DNA of 64,000 nucleotides. Origin: Stenotrophomonas bentonitica (GTDB taxonomy: Bacteria > Pseudomonadota > Gammaproteobacteria > Xanthomonadales > Xanthomonadaceae). The notes under the pieces were generated by a model. The model ran no database searches. It was not told the DNA's origin and worked only from the letters and a program-made list of their open reading frames with translations. Below, piece by piece: positions 53,339 to 62,418 of this stretch. The position numbers and the translations under genes were made by a program. How positions within the stretch are numbered: position 1 is the stretch's first letter; each line of letters starts with the position of its first letter. The stretch lies in NCBI RefSeq assembly GCF_002887735.1, contig NZ_PKQP01000006.1, positions 62,001 through 126,000 of the forward strand, written 5' to 3'.

Positions 53339-54187
53339 CTACGCCATGCGGGTGGCCCTGGCTGAACGCCTTGGGGCCTTTCCAGGGGTGCCCTTTGCGA
53401 CCTTGCGGACTGCCTTGCCTGCGGCCTTGCGGACGGCCTTGCGTACGACCGGCGCCGTACCGTAGCGCAGCTGGCAGACCGGGCAGAAGAACGTCCGCCG
53501 CCGGGTCGTCCCCGGGTAGGTCTTGCTGAGTGGGCCACCGCAGTGGGGGCAGGTGCGCTTGGTATGCACCAACCAGTGCTGGCGCAGGACGAACTGCCGC
53601 TTCCAGTCCAGGAAATCGAAGCTGTACTGCCGCGCCTGTTTGATGACCTCGCCCAGCTTGCGCGACGGCAGCGCGCCGACCGTGGATTCAGGATGCACGC
53701 GCGTGCGGAACAGCACCTCGTTCTTGATGATGTTGCCCACGCCGGCAAAGATGTCCTGGTCCAGCAGCGCGTCGCAGATCAAGGTGTCCGGGTGTTCCTT
53801 CAGTTTCCTGCGCGCCAGCCTGGGATCCCACGAGGGGTCCATCACGTCGCCGCGCCAGTCGTAGGTGTCCTCCAGCGCGCCTTCGATGTACTTCACCGAC
53901 GAGGCATAGATGTTGAGCTCGCCGTTGTCGAACTGCAGCGATACCCGCGGCGGGGAAGGCTTGCGCTCATCGATGCGATAGCTGCCGAACATCAGCATGT
54001 GCACGCGCAGGCTGAAGCCTCGGAACTCGATCAGGAAATGCTTGCCCCAGCTGCGCAGGGTGACCACGCGACGGCCTTCCATGCGGGTCAGGTCGAGCGA
54101 GCTGTTGCCGGTCGCCAGGCGCACGGTCTTCCCACGGAACTTCGCCGCCGCCTCGCGCAGGATGACGATGGAAGGACCTTCAGGCAT
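53339..54187 (-). CDS. Nei/Fpg-family DNA glycosylase with basic tail
   Basis: 282 residues. Begins MPEGPS, giving the catalytic Pro2 and Glu3; SWGKHFLIEF supplies the conserved Lys of the beta-hairpin; a helix-two-turn-helix (DQDIFAGVGNIIKNEVLFRTRVHPES) and a C-terminal zinc finger (CPHC...CPVC) follow. It should excise oxidised bases with AP lyase activity. After the zinc finger comes a ~40-residue Lys/Arg/Ala-rich tail not needed in E. coli Nei. It overlaps the DUF72 gene by 8 bp. Confidence 0.93.
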   Translation of the reverse strand: MPEGPSIVILREAAAKFRGKTVRLATGNSSLDLTRMEGRRVVTLRSWGKHFLIEFRGFSLRVHMLMFGSYRIDERKPSPPRVSLQFDNGELNIYASSVKYIEGALEDTYDWRGDVMDPSWDPRLARRKLKEHPDTLICDALLDQDIFAGVGNIIKNEVLFRTRVHPESTVGALPSRKLGEVIKQARQYSFDFLDWKRQFVLRQHWLVHTKRTCPHCGGPLSKTYPGTTRRRTFFCPVCQLRYGTAPVVRKAVRKAAGKAVRKVAKGTPGKAPRRSARATRMA

Positions 54188-54935
54188 CGGCGGCCCCCGG
54201 GTGGGATGCGCCGCCAAGGATGTCCTGCAGCCGTGCCGCGTTGGCGATGGCGAACCCATGGGCGGTATTGTCGAAGATCACCCAGCGCGTGCTGCCGGCA
54301 TGCGCCGCGACATCACGGGCCAGGGACTGGAGCGCCGCCTCGTCGTACTCGCTGTAATACATCCGCGGTGCGCCATGCCAACGCCAATAGCGCCACGCGG
54401 CGTCACCCCCGGGGTGGGCCGCCCCCGTAACCCGCGCAGGGTCGGCCGCGACGCGCGCTACCGAGTGCCGCCCCAGCAACGCCTCGGCCTGTGGCGTGAA
54501 CCAGCTGGCATGCCGCGGTTCGCAGACCACCGGCGTATCCGTGCGACGGCGCAGCAGGCCGAAGAAACCCGCCGCCACCCGTGCATCGAATGCATGGCTG
54601 GGCGGCAGCTGCAGCAGCAATCCGCCCAGCCTGCGGCCCAGGCCGGCGGTCTCTTCGAGGAACCGATCCAGCGCCGGGCCGCAACCGCGCAGCGCTGCGT
54701 CATGCGACACCGCCTTGGGCAGCTTCACCGAAAAACGAAAGCCAGCCGGCACGCTCGCCGCCCAGCGTTCATAGGTCCGCTGCTGGTGTGGCCGGTAGAA
54801 CGAGGAGTTGATCTCCACCGCCGAAAAACGCGTTGCATAGCGCGCCAGCATGCTCTCGCCCTCGCCGGTCAACGCCGCGTACCTGCCGGGAATGGACCAG
54901 CCTGCGCATCCGATCCTGACGGGGGCGGCCGGCAT
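54180..54935 (-). CDS. DUF72 family protein (YecE-like)
   Basis: 251-residue TIM-barrel-like protein starting RIGCAGWSIPGRY, with FSAVEINSSFYRPHQQRTYERWA and VCEPRHASWF, all typical of DUF72. Biochemical role unknown. It sits in a three-gene run: FMN-binding-like protein, DUF72, Nei-type glycosylase, with 3 bp and an 8-bp overlap between them, so a link to DNA damage is possible but inferred from context alone. Confidence 0.92.
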   Translation of the reverse strand: MPAAPVRIGCAGWSIPGRYAALTGEGESMLARYATRFSAVEINSSFYRPHQQRTYERWAASVPAGFRFSVKLPKAVSHDAALRGCGPALDRFLEETAGLGRRLGGLLLQLPPSHAFDARVAAGFFGLLRRRTDTPVVCEPRHASWFTPQAEALLGRHSVARVAADPARVTGAAHPGGDAAWRYWRWHGAPRMYYSEYDEAALQSLARDVAAHAGSTRWVIFDNTAHGFAIANAARLQDILGGASHPGAADA

Positions 54936-54938
54936 CGC

Positions 54939-55373
54939 TTACAGCCGGATCTCACCGTCGTCTTCGCCGGACCAGTAGTGGATACGGGTCGCCTTGACCT
55001 GGATCAGCACGATGCCCGGGGTATCCACGCCCTGTTCGAACCAGCGTTCCAGGTCCGGGACCCAATGTGCCTGCAGGGTCGCGCGGTCGCGGCTCAGGGT
55101 GGCATGGCCTTCCACGGCCACGAACAGCGGCGGCTTGCCCAGCAGTGACTTGCTGCCGGTGAAGGACAGCGCGACCTTCGGGTCGCGTTCGATCTCGCCC
55201 ACCATGTCGGCACTGTCGAAGGCGAAGAAATAACTGTCGCCGTCGTAGTCCACGTCACCGTTGTTGCTCATCGGCCGGCCGGCGATCTCGCCGCTGGCGG
55301 TGTGGGTCTGCAGCATGGCGAAATCGATGCCGGCCATCTTCTTGGCCAGTTCGGGCAGGGTCAGCGTGGTCAT
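54939..55373 (-). CDS. pyridoxamine-phosphate-oxidase-like stress protein
   Basis: 144-residue split-barrel flavin/pyridoxal-type protein like B. subtilis general stress protein 26: GEIAGRPMSNNGDVDYDGDSYFFAFDSADMVGEIERDPKVALSF. Probably binds FMN or F420-like cofactors; activity unknown. GGAG five bases upstream of the ATG at 55373. First gene of the unit that continues with DUF72 and the Nei-like gene. Confidence 0.88.
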   Translation of the reverse strand: MTTLTLPELAKKMAGIDFAMLQTHTASGEIAGRPMSNNGDVDYDGDSYFFAFDSADMVGEIERDPKVALSFTGSKSLLGKPPLFVAVEGHATLSRDRATLQAHWVPDLERWFEQGVDTPGIVLIQVKATRIHYWSGEDDGEIRL

Positions 55374-55456
55374 GGGGTCTCCGGGTGGGCGTGGCGTGTG
55401 CGTCCAGCCTCCGCGCTGCGCGGTGACCGAGGCGTGCACGCCCACTGGCGAAAATT

Positions 55457-56308
55457 TCACACGGCCAGGGCGGTGCTCCGGCTGGGGAACAGGGCCAGCA
55501 GCGCGCGGGTGAGCATCGCCGGGTAGACCGTCAGGTGATCCTCATCGGCAACCACGCGTGTCTCGAGCCAGAGGCCTGGATAACCGCGCCCGCGCAGACA
55601 CTCGGCAAACGCTCGCGTATGCGCGACCATGTCGTTGCGCGCAGCAAACGGTGCGTCCGACGCCGGGGTTTCGTGTGCGCCGATCGACAGCAGCACGCGC
55701 GCGTTCAGATCGGCATGGGCGTCGGCGTACTCCGCCTCGATCCGGTTGATCACGTGCTGGTCGAACCAGAGCGATGGGCTGGAAAGGATGTAGCGCTGGA
55801 ACATCGCCGGGCGGGTCAGCAGCACGTACGCACCGAACAGCCCACCGTAGGAATGGCCGGCAAACGCACGCTGCGCCGGGTCGGTGCGGTAGCGCGCCTC
55901 GACCTGTGGCAGCACATGGCCGGCCAGGAAATCGCGGTAGTGCGCAGCGCCGCCGTAGGTGATGCCATCGGTGTAATCGTCGCCCGGGGTGCGGCTGGGT
56001 TGGGTCGGGGTGTAGTCACGCGAGCGGCTCTGCTGCGAGCTCAGCCCCTGCTGCGGCGGCAGCCCGACCAGGATGAAGGGCGCCAGGTGGGCACCGCCCT
56101 GCCCGACCATGTTGCGCACGCTGCGCGCGAGCGGGAAGCTGTACAGCGCGTCGGTGACATACAGCACCGGGTAGCGCAGGTGCGTGTCCCGCGCATAGCC
56201 GGCCGGCAGGGACACCCAGATCGGGTAGTCCCGGCCCACCGGGTCGCGGACGGTCCAGGCTTCGGTGTCCGGCAACACCACCCCGGGCATCGCACATCCG
56301 GACGCCAT
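55457..56308 (-). CDS. esterase of the IroE/D-type alpha/beta-hydrolase group
   Basis: 283 residues of the putative esterase family (PF00756-type). LPAGYARDTHLRYPVLYVTDALY, nucleophile in GHSYGGLFGAYVL and His in DEDHLTVYP are visible; related enzymes include siderophore esterases and acetylesterases. The ATG at 56308 shares a base with the preceding phosphoesterase stop (TGATG). The short start MASGCAMPG looks like the end of a lipoprotein signal whose hydrophobic part is missing, so the true export state is unclear. Confidence 0.82.
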   Translation of the reverse strand: MASGCAMPGVVLPDTEAWTVRDPVGRDYPIWVSLPAGYARDTHLRYPVLYVTDALYSFPLARSVRNMVGQGGAHLAPFILVGLPPQQGLSSQQSRSRDYTPTQPSRTPGDDYTDGITYGGAAHYRDFLAGHVLPQVEARYRTDPAQRAFAGHSYGGLFGAYVLLTRPAMFQRYILSSPSLWFDQHVINRIEAEYADAHADLNARVLLSIGAHETPASDAPFAARNDMVAHTRAFAECLRGRGYPGLWLETRVVADEDHLTVYPAMLTRALLALFPSRSTALAV

Positions 56309-57438
56309 CAGCGCGCCCGCAGCGTGATCAGGGTGATCTCCGAGGGCACGCCGATCCGCGCGGCGAAGCCCGGCCACAGCCCGGCACCGTTGCTGACGTA
56401 CAGCGTCATCGCGTCCACCTGGTAGCGCCCGGAGACATAGCCACCGTTGGCACGCTTGACCAGCTGGTCCATACCCAGAATATGCCCGCCATGCGTGTGG
56501 CCGGACAGCTGCAGGGCCACGCCGTGCGCGGCGTTGGCGCGGGCTTCGACCGGGCGGTGGTCGAGCAGGATCACCGGTGCCTGCGGGTCCGCCCCGGCCA
56601 GGGCAGCGCCGAGGTCCGGTATGGGCAGGCCATAGCGTGCCGCCACTGGATCGGTCACGCCGGCGATGGTCAACGTCGCCCCGTCGCGCTGCACCCGGGT
56701 ATGGGTGTTCTCCAGCACCTGCATGCCCTGCCCGCGGAAGGCCTGCATCCACTCGGCGTACTGCGCGTAATACTCGTGGTTGCCGGTGATCGCGATGACG
56801 CCATCCGGCGCGTGCAGCTTTGCCAGGGGCGCGAAGTCGTTGGCACGGGCGCTGACGCTGCCGTCGATCAGATCGCCGGTGATCACCACCAGATCCGGAT
56901 GGAGCGCATTGCTTTCGGCGACCACCTTCTCCACCCAGGCACCGGTGAGCAGGCGGCTGGCGTGGATATCGGTGAGCTGCAGCACGCGATAACCGTCGAA
57001 CGCGGCCGGCAGGCCGTCGATGGCAACCTCGATCTGACGCGGCTTGGGCACGGCCATGCCCTGCCAGATGCCGTAGGCAGACAGCAGCAGCGCCAATGCG
57101 CCGGCCGTCGGACGCAGCCATGTCGCACGCAGCGTCGGCAGCACGCGCCGCGCACGCACCAGCCACGCGATCAGCAGCAGCGCGTCCAGCAGCAGCACGA
57201 ATACCGCGCTCAGCAGCAGCGTGGTGAAGCCGGTGGCGAGCACGGCGATCATCGCCGTGGGAATTTCCGGCGACGCCATGGTCCCGGCAAACTGCGCCAC
57301 GATCCGGTGGTGCAGCGCCAGCGCCACCACCAACAGGCCCAGCGCGATCCGGACCGGGCGCGACAGCCGCAACGGCCAGATCAGGCGCCACACCAGATAC
57401 AACGCAAGCAAACAGCCGATCACACTCAGCACAGGCAC
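56308..57438 (-). CDS. membrane-anchored metallophosphoesterase (YaeI/YkuE-like)
   Basis: 376 residues: four membrane helices in the first ~125, then a calcineurin-like domain with the metal motifs LTDIHASR, GDLID, GNHEYY and GHTHGGHILG in order. Related proteins act on lipid-linked phosphates at the membrane surface. Translationally coupled to the esterase downstream. Confidence 0.92.
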   Translation of the reverse strand: MPVLSVIGCLLALYLVWRLIWPLRLSRPVRIALGLLVVALALHHRIVAQFAGTMASPEIPTAMIAVLATGFTTLLLSAVFVLLLDALLLIAWLVRARRVLPTLRATWLRPTAGALALLLSAYGIWQGMAVPKPRQIEVAIDGLPAAFDGYRVLQLTDIHASRLLTGAWVEKVVAESNALHPDLVVITGDLIDGSVSARANDFAPLAKLHAPDGVIAITGNHEYYAQYAEWMQAFRGQGMQVLENTHTRVQRDGATLTIAGVTDPVAARYGLPIPDLGAALAGADPQAPVILLDHRPVEARANAAHGVALQLSGHTHGGHILGMDQLVKRANGGYVSGRYQVDAMTLYVSNGAGLWPGFAARIGVPSEITLITLRAR

Positions 57439-57520
57439 ATCCTGGAATATCGATGGGGGAGTCAGCCCCCCATCGTTCCCGATTCGGCCCGCCGGTTCCA
57501 GTGCAGGAGGTCGTGACGAT

Positions 57521-57982
57521 TCAGGCTGAGCGCCGGGGGGCGTTCCGGCGTGGCGCCGGAGCAGCGGTTCTGGCCGCCCGGTTCAGCGCCATCGCCGCGC
57601 GGATCAACGCCTTGAACGCGGTGGCGTTGATCGTATCGCCTTCGTGCAGATCGATGGCGCGGCGGGTGTTGCCTTCCAGACTCGCATTGAACAGCCCGTT
57701 GGGATCGGGAAGCGACGCGCCCTTGGCGAAGGTCAACTTCACGGCCGCCTTGTAGGTCTCCCCGGTGCACAGGATGCCGTGGTGCTCCCACACGGGTACA
57801 CCCCGCCACTTCCATGTCTCCACCACGTCCGGATCGACCTGGTGGATCAAGGCGCGGATCCGGGACAGCGCCTCGCCGCGCCAATCCTCCAGCGACTGGA
57901 TGCGGGCATCGATCTGTTGCGACGCGGACGGCTCGCTGGCCATTGCGGCGCGCGGCGTTGAACGGGCATTGGGCTGGATCAT
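57521..57982 (-). CDS. DUF1801 domain protein
   Basis: About 153 residues; ARIQSLEDWRGEALSRIRALIHQVDPDVVETWKWRGVPVWEHHGILC is the DUF1801 fold (YdhG-like), a small cytoplasmic family of unsettled function. Three ATGs (58000, 57982, 57943) are possible; none has a strong ribosome site, so the start is uncertain. It diverges from the second TonB receptor. Confidence 0.82.
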   Translation of the reverse strand: MIQPNARSTPRAAMASEPSASQQIDARIQSLEDWRGEALSRIRALIHQVDPDVVETWKWRGVPVWEHHGILCTGETYKAAVKLTFAKGASLPDPNGLFNASLEGNTRRAIDLHEGDTINATAFKALIRAAMALNRAARTAAPAPRRNAPRRSA

Positions 57983-58103
57983 GGGGACACCGATCACCAT
58001 GGGCGGCCCGGCCGGCGCCCTTCGTGCGCGTTATAGACCCGATCGGAAGGGGCTTCAAGCCACAGGCGCGCGAGCGGCCTACGGGATGGAACGATGCTCG
58101 ATT

Positions 58104-58126
58104 GCAATGTTATATTATTTCTTTTT
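58104..58126 (+). promoter_or_regulatory. Zur-like box over an extended -10
   Basis: The 23-bp site begins GCAATGTTATATTAT and agrees with the gammaproteobacterial Zur consensus (GAAATGTTATA-N-TATAACATTTC) at about 18 of 22 informative positions; the left half is nearly perfect. TGTTATATT inside it is an extended -10. It lies about 75 bp upstream of the TonB receptor start, so zinc-dependent repression is likely (inference). Confidence 0.6.
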
Positions 58127-58198
58127 CGGGTCAGAACAGCAGACGTCCGGTGTCTGCTGGTCCACCCCCTGTCCTACCTGCTCCTGAGGCACGAAGAG

Positions 58199-60244
58199 AT
58201 GAGAACCAAGGCAATGGTGTCCGCCGTACTGGCGGCCCTGTGCGCCGGCGAAGCGCGCGCCCAATCCGCCGATGCTGCGATCACCCTCGGCAGCGTGCAC
58301 GTGCGGGAAGGCGCGAACCGTCCCCTGGCCGCCCACCGGGTGCTGACCTCGGTGGATGTGATGGGCGGCGACCAGGTCCATGAGAAGAACGTGTCCAACA
58401 GCTGGGAACTGCTCGGCCAGATGCCGGGCATGCAGCTGACCGAAACCCGCCAGGGCGCGGAGTCCGGCAAGGCGACCTTCCGTGCATTCAATGGCGAGGG
58501 CTACCTCAACGGGATCAAGATCCTGATCGATGGCATTCCCAGCAACGTCAACAGTGGCAACCAGCGCTTCATCGACATGGTGTTCCCGCTGGACATCGAC
58601 TACATCGAAGTCGTGCGCGGTACCAACGACCCGCGCTATGGCCTGCACAACATCGGGGGCAACATCAACCTCGGCACCCGCCAAGGCGGCACCTATACCG
58701 ATGCGCGGCTCACCTATGGCAGCTACAACACCCGCGAAGCGCAGGTGGCGATCGGTCGCGACGCCAACGGTGTCGCGCAGAACTATTTTCTGGCGTCGCA
58801 GGCGTCCGACGGCTACCGCGATCATGACCGATCGAAGAAATACTCGCTGGGCGGCAAGTGGCTCTACAGCGGCGACGATGACCTGTTCAATCTCGGTCTG
58901 ATCGCGCGCGTGTACCACCACGAAGCCGACGAGCCCGGCTTCATGACCGCCGCAGAGTTGGCAGCCGATCGTCGCGGATCCGCGCTCAAGAATGCCAACG
59001 ACGTCGACGACCGCGACATGCGCCATCTCAGCACCCATCTGGATCTGCAGCTCAGCGATGCCGTGCATGTCAGCAACAAGCTGTACTACAACCGTTACGA
59101 GGACGACCGGCAGGTGACCTTCACCGCGTACGTGCCCGGCAACGCGCCGCGCCAGCGTCGTCATTGGGATGAGAAACAGACCGGCCTGCTCAGCACGCTG
59201 ACCTGGGCCGCCACGCCTGCGCTGACGGTCGAGGGTGGATTCAACGCCGAGCATCAGGACAATACGTACCGCCGGCTGCGCTACAGCCACGCCATCCCGA
59301 CCGACTTTTCCACCCCGGCGCGGATCCAGAACGACGACCGCTACAGCCTGGACAACCTCGGTGCCTATGCGCAGGCCGTGTATCAGCCCGCCTCCGCGCT
59401 GAAGATCGTGCCGGCCTACCGTGTGGACCGCTTCTCCGGCAGCACCCACCTGCCCGGCGGCATCACCGCGCCGCTGCAGCGCTACGGCACCATCGGCCAG
59501 CCCAAGCTGAGCGTGGTCTACGCAATCACCCCGGTCCTCAACATCTATGCCAACTGGGGCAGGACCTTCCAGGTGCTGACCGGTTCCACCGCACCGGCTT
59601 ACCTCACCGCCGGCCAGGAGACCTTCCGGCCCTCGATCAACACCGGCAAGGAGCTGGGCATCAAGTTCACCCCGGCCGTCGGCGCCGACGCGCGCATCGC
59701 GGTGTGGCGCCAGGACGCGACGGACGAAGTAGCGAACATGCCGGCCACCGGCACCTCGGTCGGCCTGGGCCAGACCCGTCGCGAAGGGGTCGACCTGCAG
59801 TTCACCTCGCGCCTGGGCGGCCACTGGACGCTGTGGGGCTCGCATGCGATCCAGCAGGCCAAGGTGGTGCGCGCGTTCACCACCGATGGCACCGCCCTGG
59901 CCGGCAACGAGGTGATCGCCACGCCGCGCTACATCAGCAACATCGGCGTGGACTACCGCGGCAACGAGCGCTGGACCTTCGGCCTGCAGGGCCGGATGCA
60001 GGGCGACTATTACATTGAAGAACGCAACACGCAGGGCAGGTTCGGCGCCTTCGCGGTGCTCGATGCCAGTGCGTCGTATCGGCTTTCCGAGCGGGTCAGC
60101 GTGGACGTGCAGGTGAAGAACCTGACCGGCCGCGACTACGCGTATGCGTGGTATGACAACTTCTTCTGGGGCGGCGACGACCAGCCGATGTTCTCACCGG
60201 CCCCCGGGCGCTCGGCGTATGTCTCGTTGAACCTGAAGCTCTAG
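58199..60244 (+). CDS. TonB-dependent receptor, possibly zinc-related
   Basis: 681 residues, outer membrane. Signal peptide (cleavage near ARA-QSA), TonB-box region ITLGSVHVRE, plug domain with SWELLGQMPGMQLTETRQG and YIEVVRGTNDPRYGLHNIGGNINL, and a barrel ending in SLNLKL. The open frame continues upstream, but ATG 58199 starts the signal peptide and has GAGG at usable spacing. The upstream Zur-like box suggests a ZnuD-type role; ligand not proven by sequence. Confidence 0.92.
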   Translation: MRTKAMVSAVLAALCAGEARAQSADAAITLGSVHVREGANRPLAAHRVLTSVDVMGGDQVHEKNVSNSWELLGQMPGMQLTETRQGAESGKATFRAFNGEGYLNGIKILIDGIPSNVNSGNQRFIDMVFPLDIDYIEVVRGTNDPRYGLHNIGGNINLGTRQGGTYTDARLTYGSYNTREAQVAIGRDANGVAQNYFLASQASDGYRDHDRSKKYSLGGKWLYSGDDDLFNLGLIARVYHHEADEPGFMTAAELAADRRGSALKNANDVDDRDMRHLSTHLDLQLSDAVHVSNKLYYNRYEDDRQVTFTAYVPGNAPRQRRHWDEKQTGLLSTLTWAATPALTVEGGFNAEHQDNTYRRLRYSHAIPTDFSTPARIQNDDRYSLDNLGAYAQAVYQPASALKIVPAYRVDRFSGSTHLPGGITAPLQRYGTIGQPKLSVVYAITPVLNIYANWGRTFQVLTGSTAPAYLTAGQETFRPSINTGKELGIKFTPAVGADARIAVWRQDATDEVANMPATGTSVGLGQTRREGVDLQFTSRLGGHWTLWGSHAIQQAKVVRAFTTDGTALAGNEVIATPRYISNIGVDYRGNERWTFGLQGRMQGDYYIEERNTQGRFGAFAVLDASASYRLSERVSVDVQVKNLTGRDYAYAWYDNFFWGGDDQPMFSPAPGRSAYVSLNLKL

Positions 60245-60257
60245 CGCGGCCCGGCCC

Positions 60258-61283
60258 TCAGATCCAGCGCTGGTCCAGCAGTTCGCGCTTGATGTAGGCA
60301 TAGAACACCGGCGCGGCGACCAGCCCTGGCAGACCGAACGCCGCTTCCATCACCAGCATCGCCAGCAGCAGTTCCCACGCGCGTGCCTGGATCTCGCCAC
60401 CGACGATGCGTGCGTTGAGGAAGTACTCCAGCTTGTGGATGACCACCAGGTACAGCAGCGCGACCACGGCCACGTAGAACGAGACCGACAGCGCGACGAT
60501 GGTGATGACCGTGTTGGAGATGATGTTGCCCACCACCGGCAGCAGGCCGGCCAGGAAGGTGATCAGCACCAGCGTCTTGGACAGCGGCACGTGCACCCCG
60601 AACAGCGGCAGCACCCCGAGCAGGAAGATGGCGGTGAACAGCGTGTTGAGCAGGGAGATCTTCACCTGCGCGAACACCACCTGCCGGAAGGCCGTGGCCA
60701 TGCGGCTGGTGCGGCCGATCAGCTCGCGCGCCAGCGGCCCCAGCTTCGGCAGCGGCAGCTCGTCGTACAGCGCGATCATCGCACCCAGCACCATGCCGAT
60801 CAGGATCCGCACGCTGATCTGCACGGCCGAGGTGCCGGCGATGCCGAGCTGCTGGCGGTGGGTGGCGGCCCAGTCGTTCATGGCCGTGCGCAAGGCCTGC
60901 AGATCTTCCGGGATGTACGGCTGCAACAGGTCCGGCACCTGGTGGCGGGAGGTGTTGAGGATGTCCATCAGGCGCATCAGCAGCGCATCGGGGCCACCGG
61001 TCTCATTGCGGAAGAACGAGGCGATGCCGATCGCGGCCAGGGTCAGCGCGCCGATGATCAGCGCCGACAGCACGATCACCGAATAGGCGCGCGCACGTCC
61101 GGGCGGCAGCCTGCCCTCGACGGTGGAGGCCAGCAGGTGGGTCAGGTGGAACACCAGCAGGCCCGACAGCAGGGTCACCACCAGGCCCAGCTTCAAGGTC
61201 AGCCACATGCCCAGCAGCATCAGCAGCCAGGCCGCGATGCGGGCGGTGGGTGGCTTGGGCAGCGTGGGAATCACAATGGACAT
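60258..61283 (-). CDS. AI-2E family transporter (PerM/TqsA-like)
   Basis: 341 residues with eight or so helices, of the AI-2E/UPF0118 family: ARAYSVIVLSALIIGAL early, a long amphipathic middle region, and LITFLAGLLPVVGNIISNTVITIVAL plus EIQARAWELLLAMLVMEAAFG in the C-terminal half. Substrates across this family vary, so the AI-2 name should not be taken literally. The ATG overlaps the LacI 3' end by 13 bp. Converges with the TonB receptor. Confidence 0.88.
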   Translation of the reverse strand: MSIVIPTLPKPPTARIAAWLLMLLGMWLTLKLGLVVTLLSGLLVFHLTHLLASTVEGRLPPGRARAYSVIVLSALIIGALTLAAIGIASFFRNETGGPDALLMRLMDILNTSRHQVPDLLQPYIPEDLQALRTAMNDWAATHRQQLGIAGTSAVQISVRILIGMVLGAMIALYDELPLPKLGPLARELIGRTSRMATAFRQVVFAQVKISLLNTLFTAIFLLGVLPLFGVHVPLSKTLVLITFLAGLLPVVGNIISNTVITIVALSVSFYVAVVALLYLVVIHKLEYFLNARIVGGEIQARAWELLLAMLVMEAAFGLPGLVAAPVFYAYIKRELLDQRWI

Positions 61284-62323
61284 GCGGGGGCATCCAGACG
61301 GGTGGCCCATGGTAGTGGATGTGGTGTGGGCGGCGCCGTCGAGCCCCGCACCATCAAACTGAAATCCAGCGTCTGCTGAAGCGGCACATCGACACGTTCG
61401 ATGATCGCAAGCAGCAGGTTGACTGCACGGGCACCGATCTCCCGCATCGGTTGCCGGATGGTCGTCAGCGGAGGCGTGAGGTAACGCGACGATGCCAGAT
61501 CGTCGAAGCCGACGACGGACAGATCACCCGGTACCCGGATGCCCAGATCCCGGCAGGCCGCCAATACGCCCAGCGCCATCTGGTCGCTGAAACAGAACAC
61601 CGCCGTCGGCACGGGCGCGCGCGCCAACAGCGACATCCCGGCCGCATGTCCGGATTCGACGGTGAAGTCGCCCGGCACCACGCTCAACTGACGCAGGCGG
61701 CCACGCGCCTTGCCGGCGGCCCGGACCCCCTCCAGCCGTTGCTGATGCAGGGGATTGTCCGGCGGCCCGCCCACCACGGCGATCCGCTCGTGCCCCAGCC
61801 CGTACAGGTGCTCCATCACCGCGCGCGCGGCAGCCGCGTTGTCGATGTGGACGCTGGGAATGCCCAGCGCGGGGTCGAATTCGCATCCGTTGACCACCGG
61901 CGCGGCAGCGCCCCGCTGCTGGACGATCTCGCGCGCCGTCGGCGGCAGGCGGTGCCCCAGCACGATCAGGCCGTCGGCCTCGTTGCGCCGGAGCATCTGC
62001 GCGTAGCGCTCTTCGCGCTCGGGCAGGTTCTGGGTATCGCCCAGCAGGACAGCGTAGCCAACCGCCTGCGCCGCGTCCTCCGCGCCCTGCAGGATCTGGG
62101 CAAAGAACGGGTTGGCGATATCCGGCACGGTGACCAGGATCTTGCCGCTGCGCTGGGTCTTGAGTGTACGGGCCACCGTGTTGGGCACGTAGCCCAGCGC
62201 TGCAGCGGCCTGCTCGATGCGCGCGCGTGTAGCCGGCAGCACTTTGTCCGGCCGGGACAGCGCCCGCGACACCGTGCCGGCCGAAACGCCGACGTGCTTT
62301 GCAATGTCGTAGATGGTGGCCAT
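61271..62323 (-). CDS. LacI-family transcriptional repressor
   Basis: 350 residues. N-terminal helix-turn-helix ATIYDIAKHVGVSAGTVSRALSRPDKVLPATRARI with hinge YVPNTVARTLKTQRSG, then a periplasmic-binding-protein-like sugar domain (VTVPDIANPFFAQILQGAE ... VGFDDLASSRYLTPPLTTI). It diverges from the epimerase/symporter genes, which it probably controls through the palindrome at 62388. Start at 62323 with GAGG upstream. Confidence 0.95.
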   Translation of the reverse strand: MATIYDIAKHVGVSAGTVSRALSRPDKVLPATRARIEQAAAALGYVPNTVARTLKTQRSGKILVTVPDIANPFFAQILQGAEDAAQAVGYAVLLGDTQNLPEREERYAQMLRRNEADGLIVLGHRLPPTAREIVQQRGAAAPVVNGCEFDPALGIPSVHIDNAAAARAVMEHLYGLGHERIAVVGGPPDNPLHQQRLEGVRAAGKARGRLRQLSVVPGDFTVESGHAAGMSLLARAPVPTAVFCFSDQMALGVLAACRDLGIRVPGDLSVVGFDDLASSRYLTPPLTTIRQPMREIGARAVNLLLAIIERVDVPLQQTLDFSLMVRGSTAPPTPHPLPWATRLDAPACPL

Positions 62324-62344
62324 GGCGCTACCTCTTCCTTCCGC

Positions 62345-62403
62345 TGTGCAGTGCACAACAGGACTTTCGAATGCCCCTGCTAGGATAATGCAATCGATTG
62401 CAT
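62345..62403 (+). promoter_or_regulatory. LacI-type operators in the divergent gap
   Basis: A perfect 16-bp palindrome ATGCAATCGATTGCAT (62388-62403) with the central CG typical of LacI/GalR operators sits 15 bp before the epimerase start and just after GATAAT, a possible -10. A second inverted repeat TGTGCA-G-TGCACA lies at 62345-62357. Confidence 0.75.
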
Positions 62404-62418
62404 CGAGGGCGAATCCTC

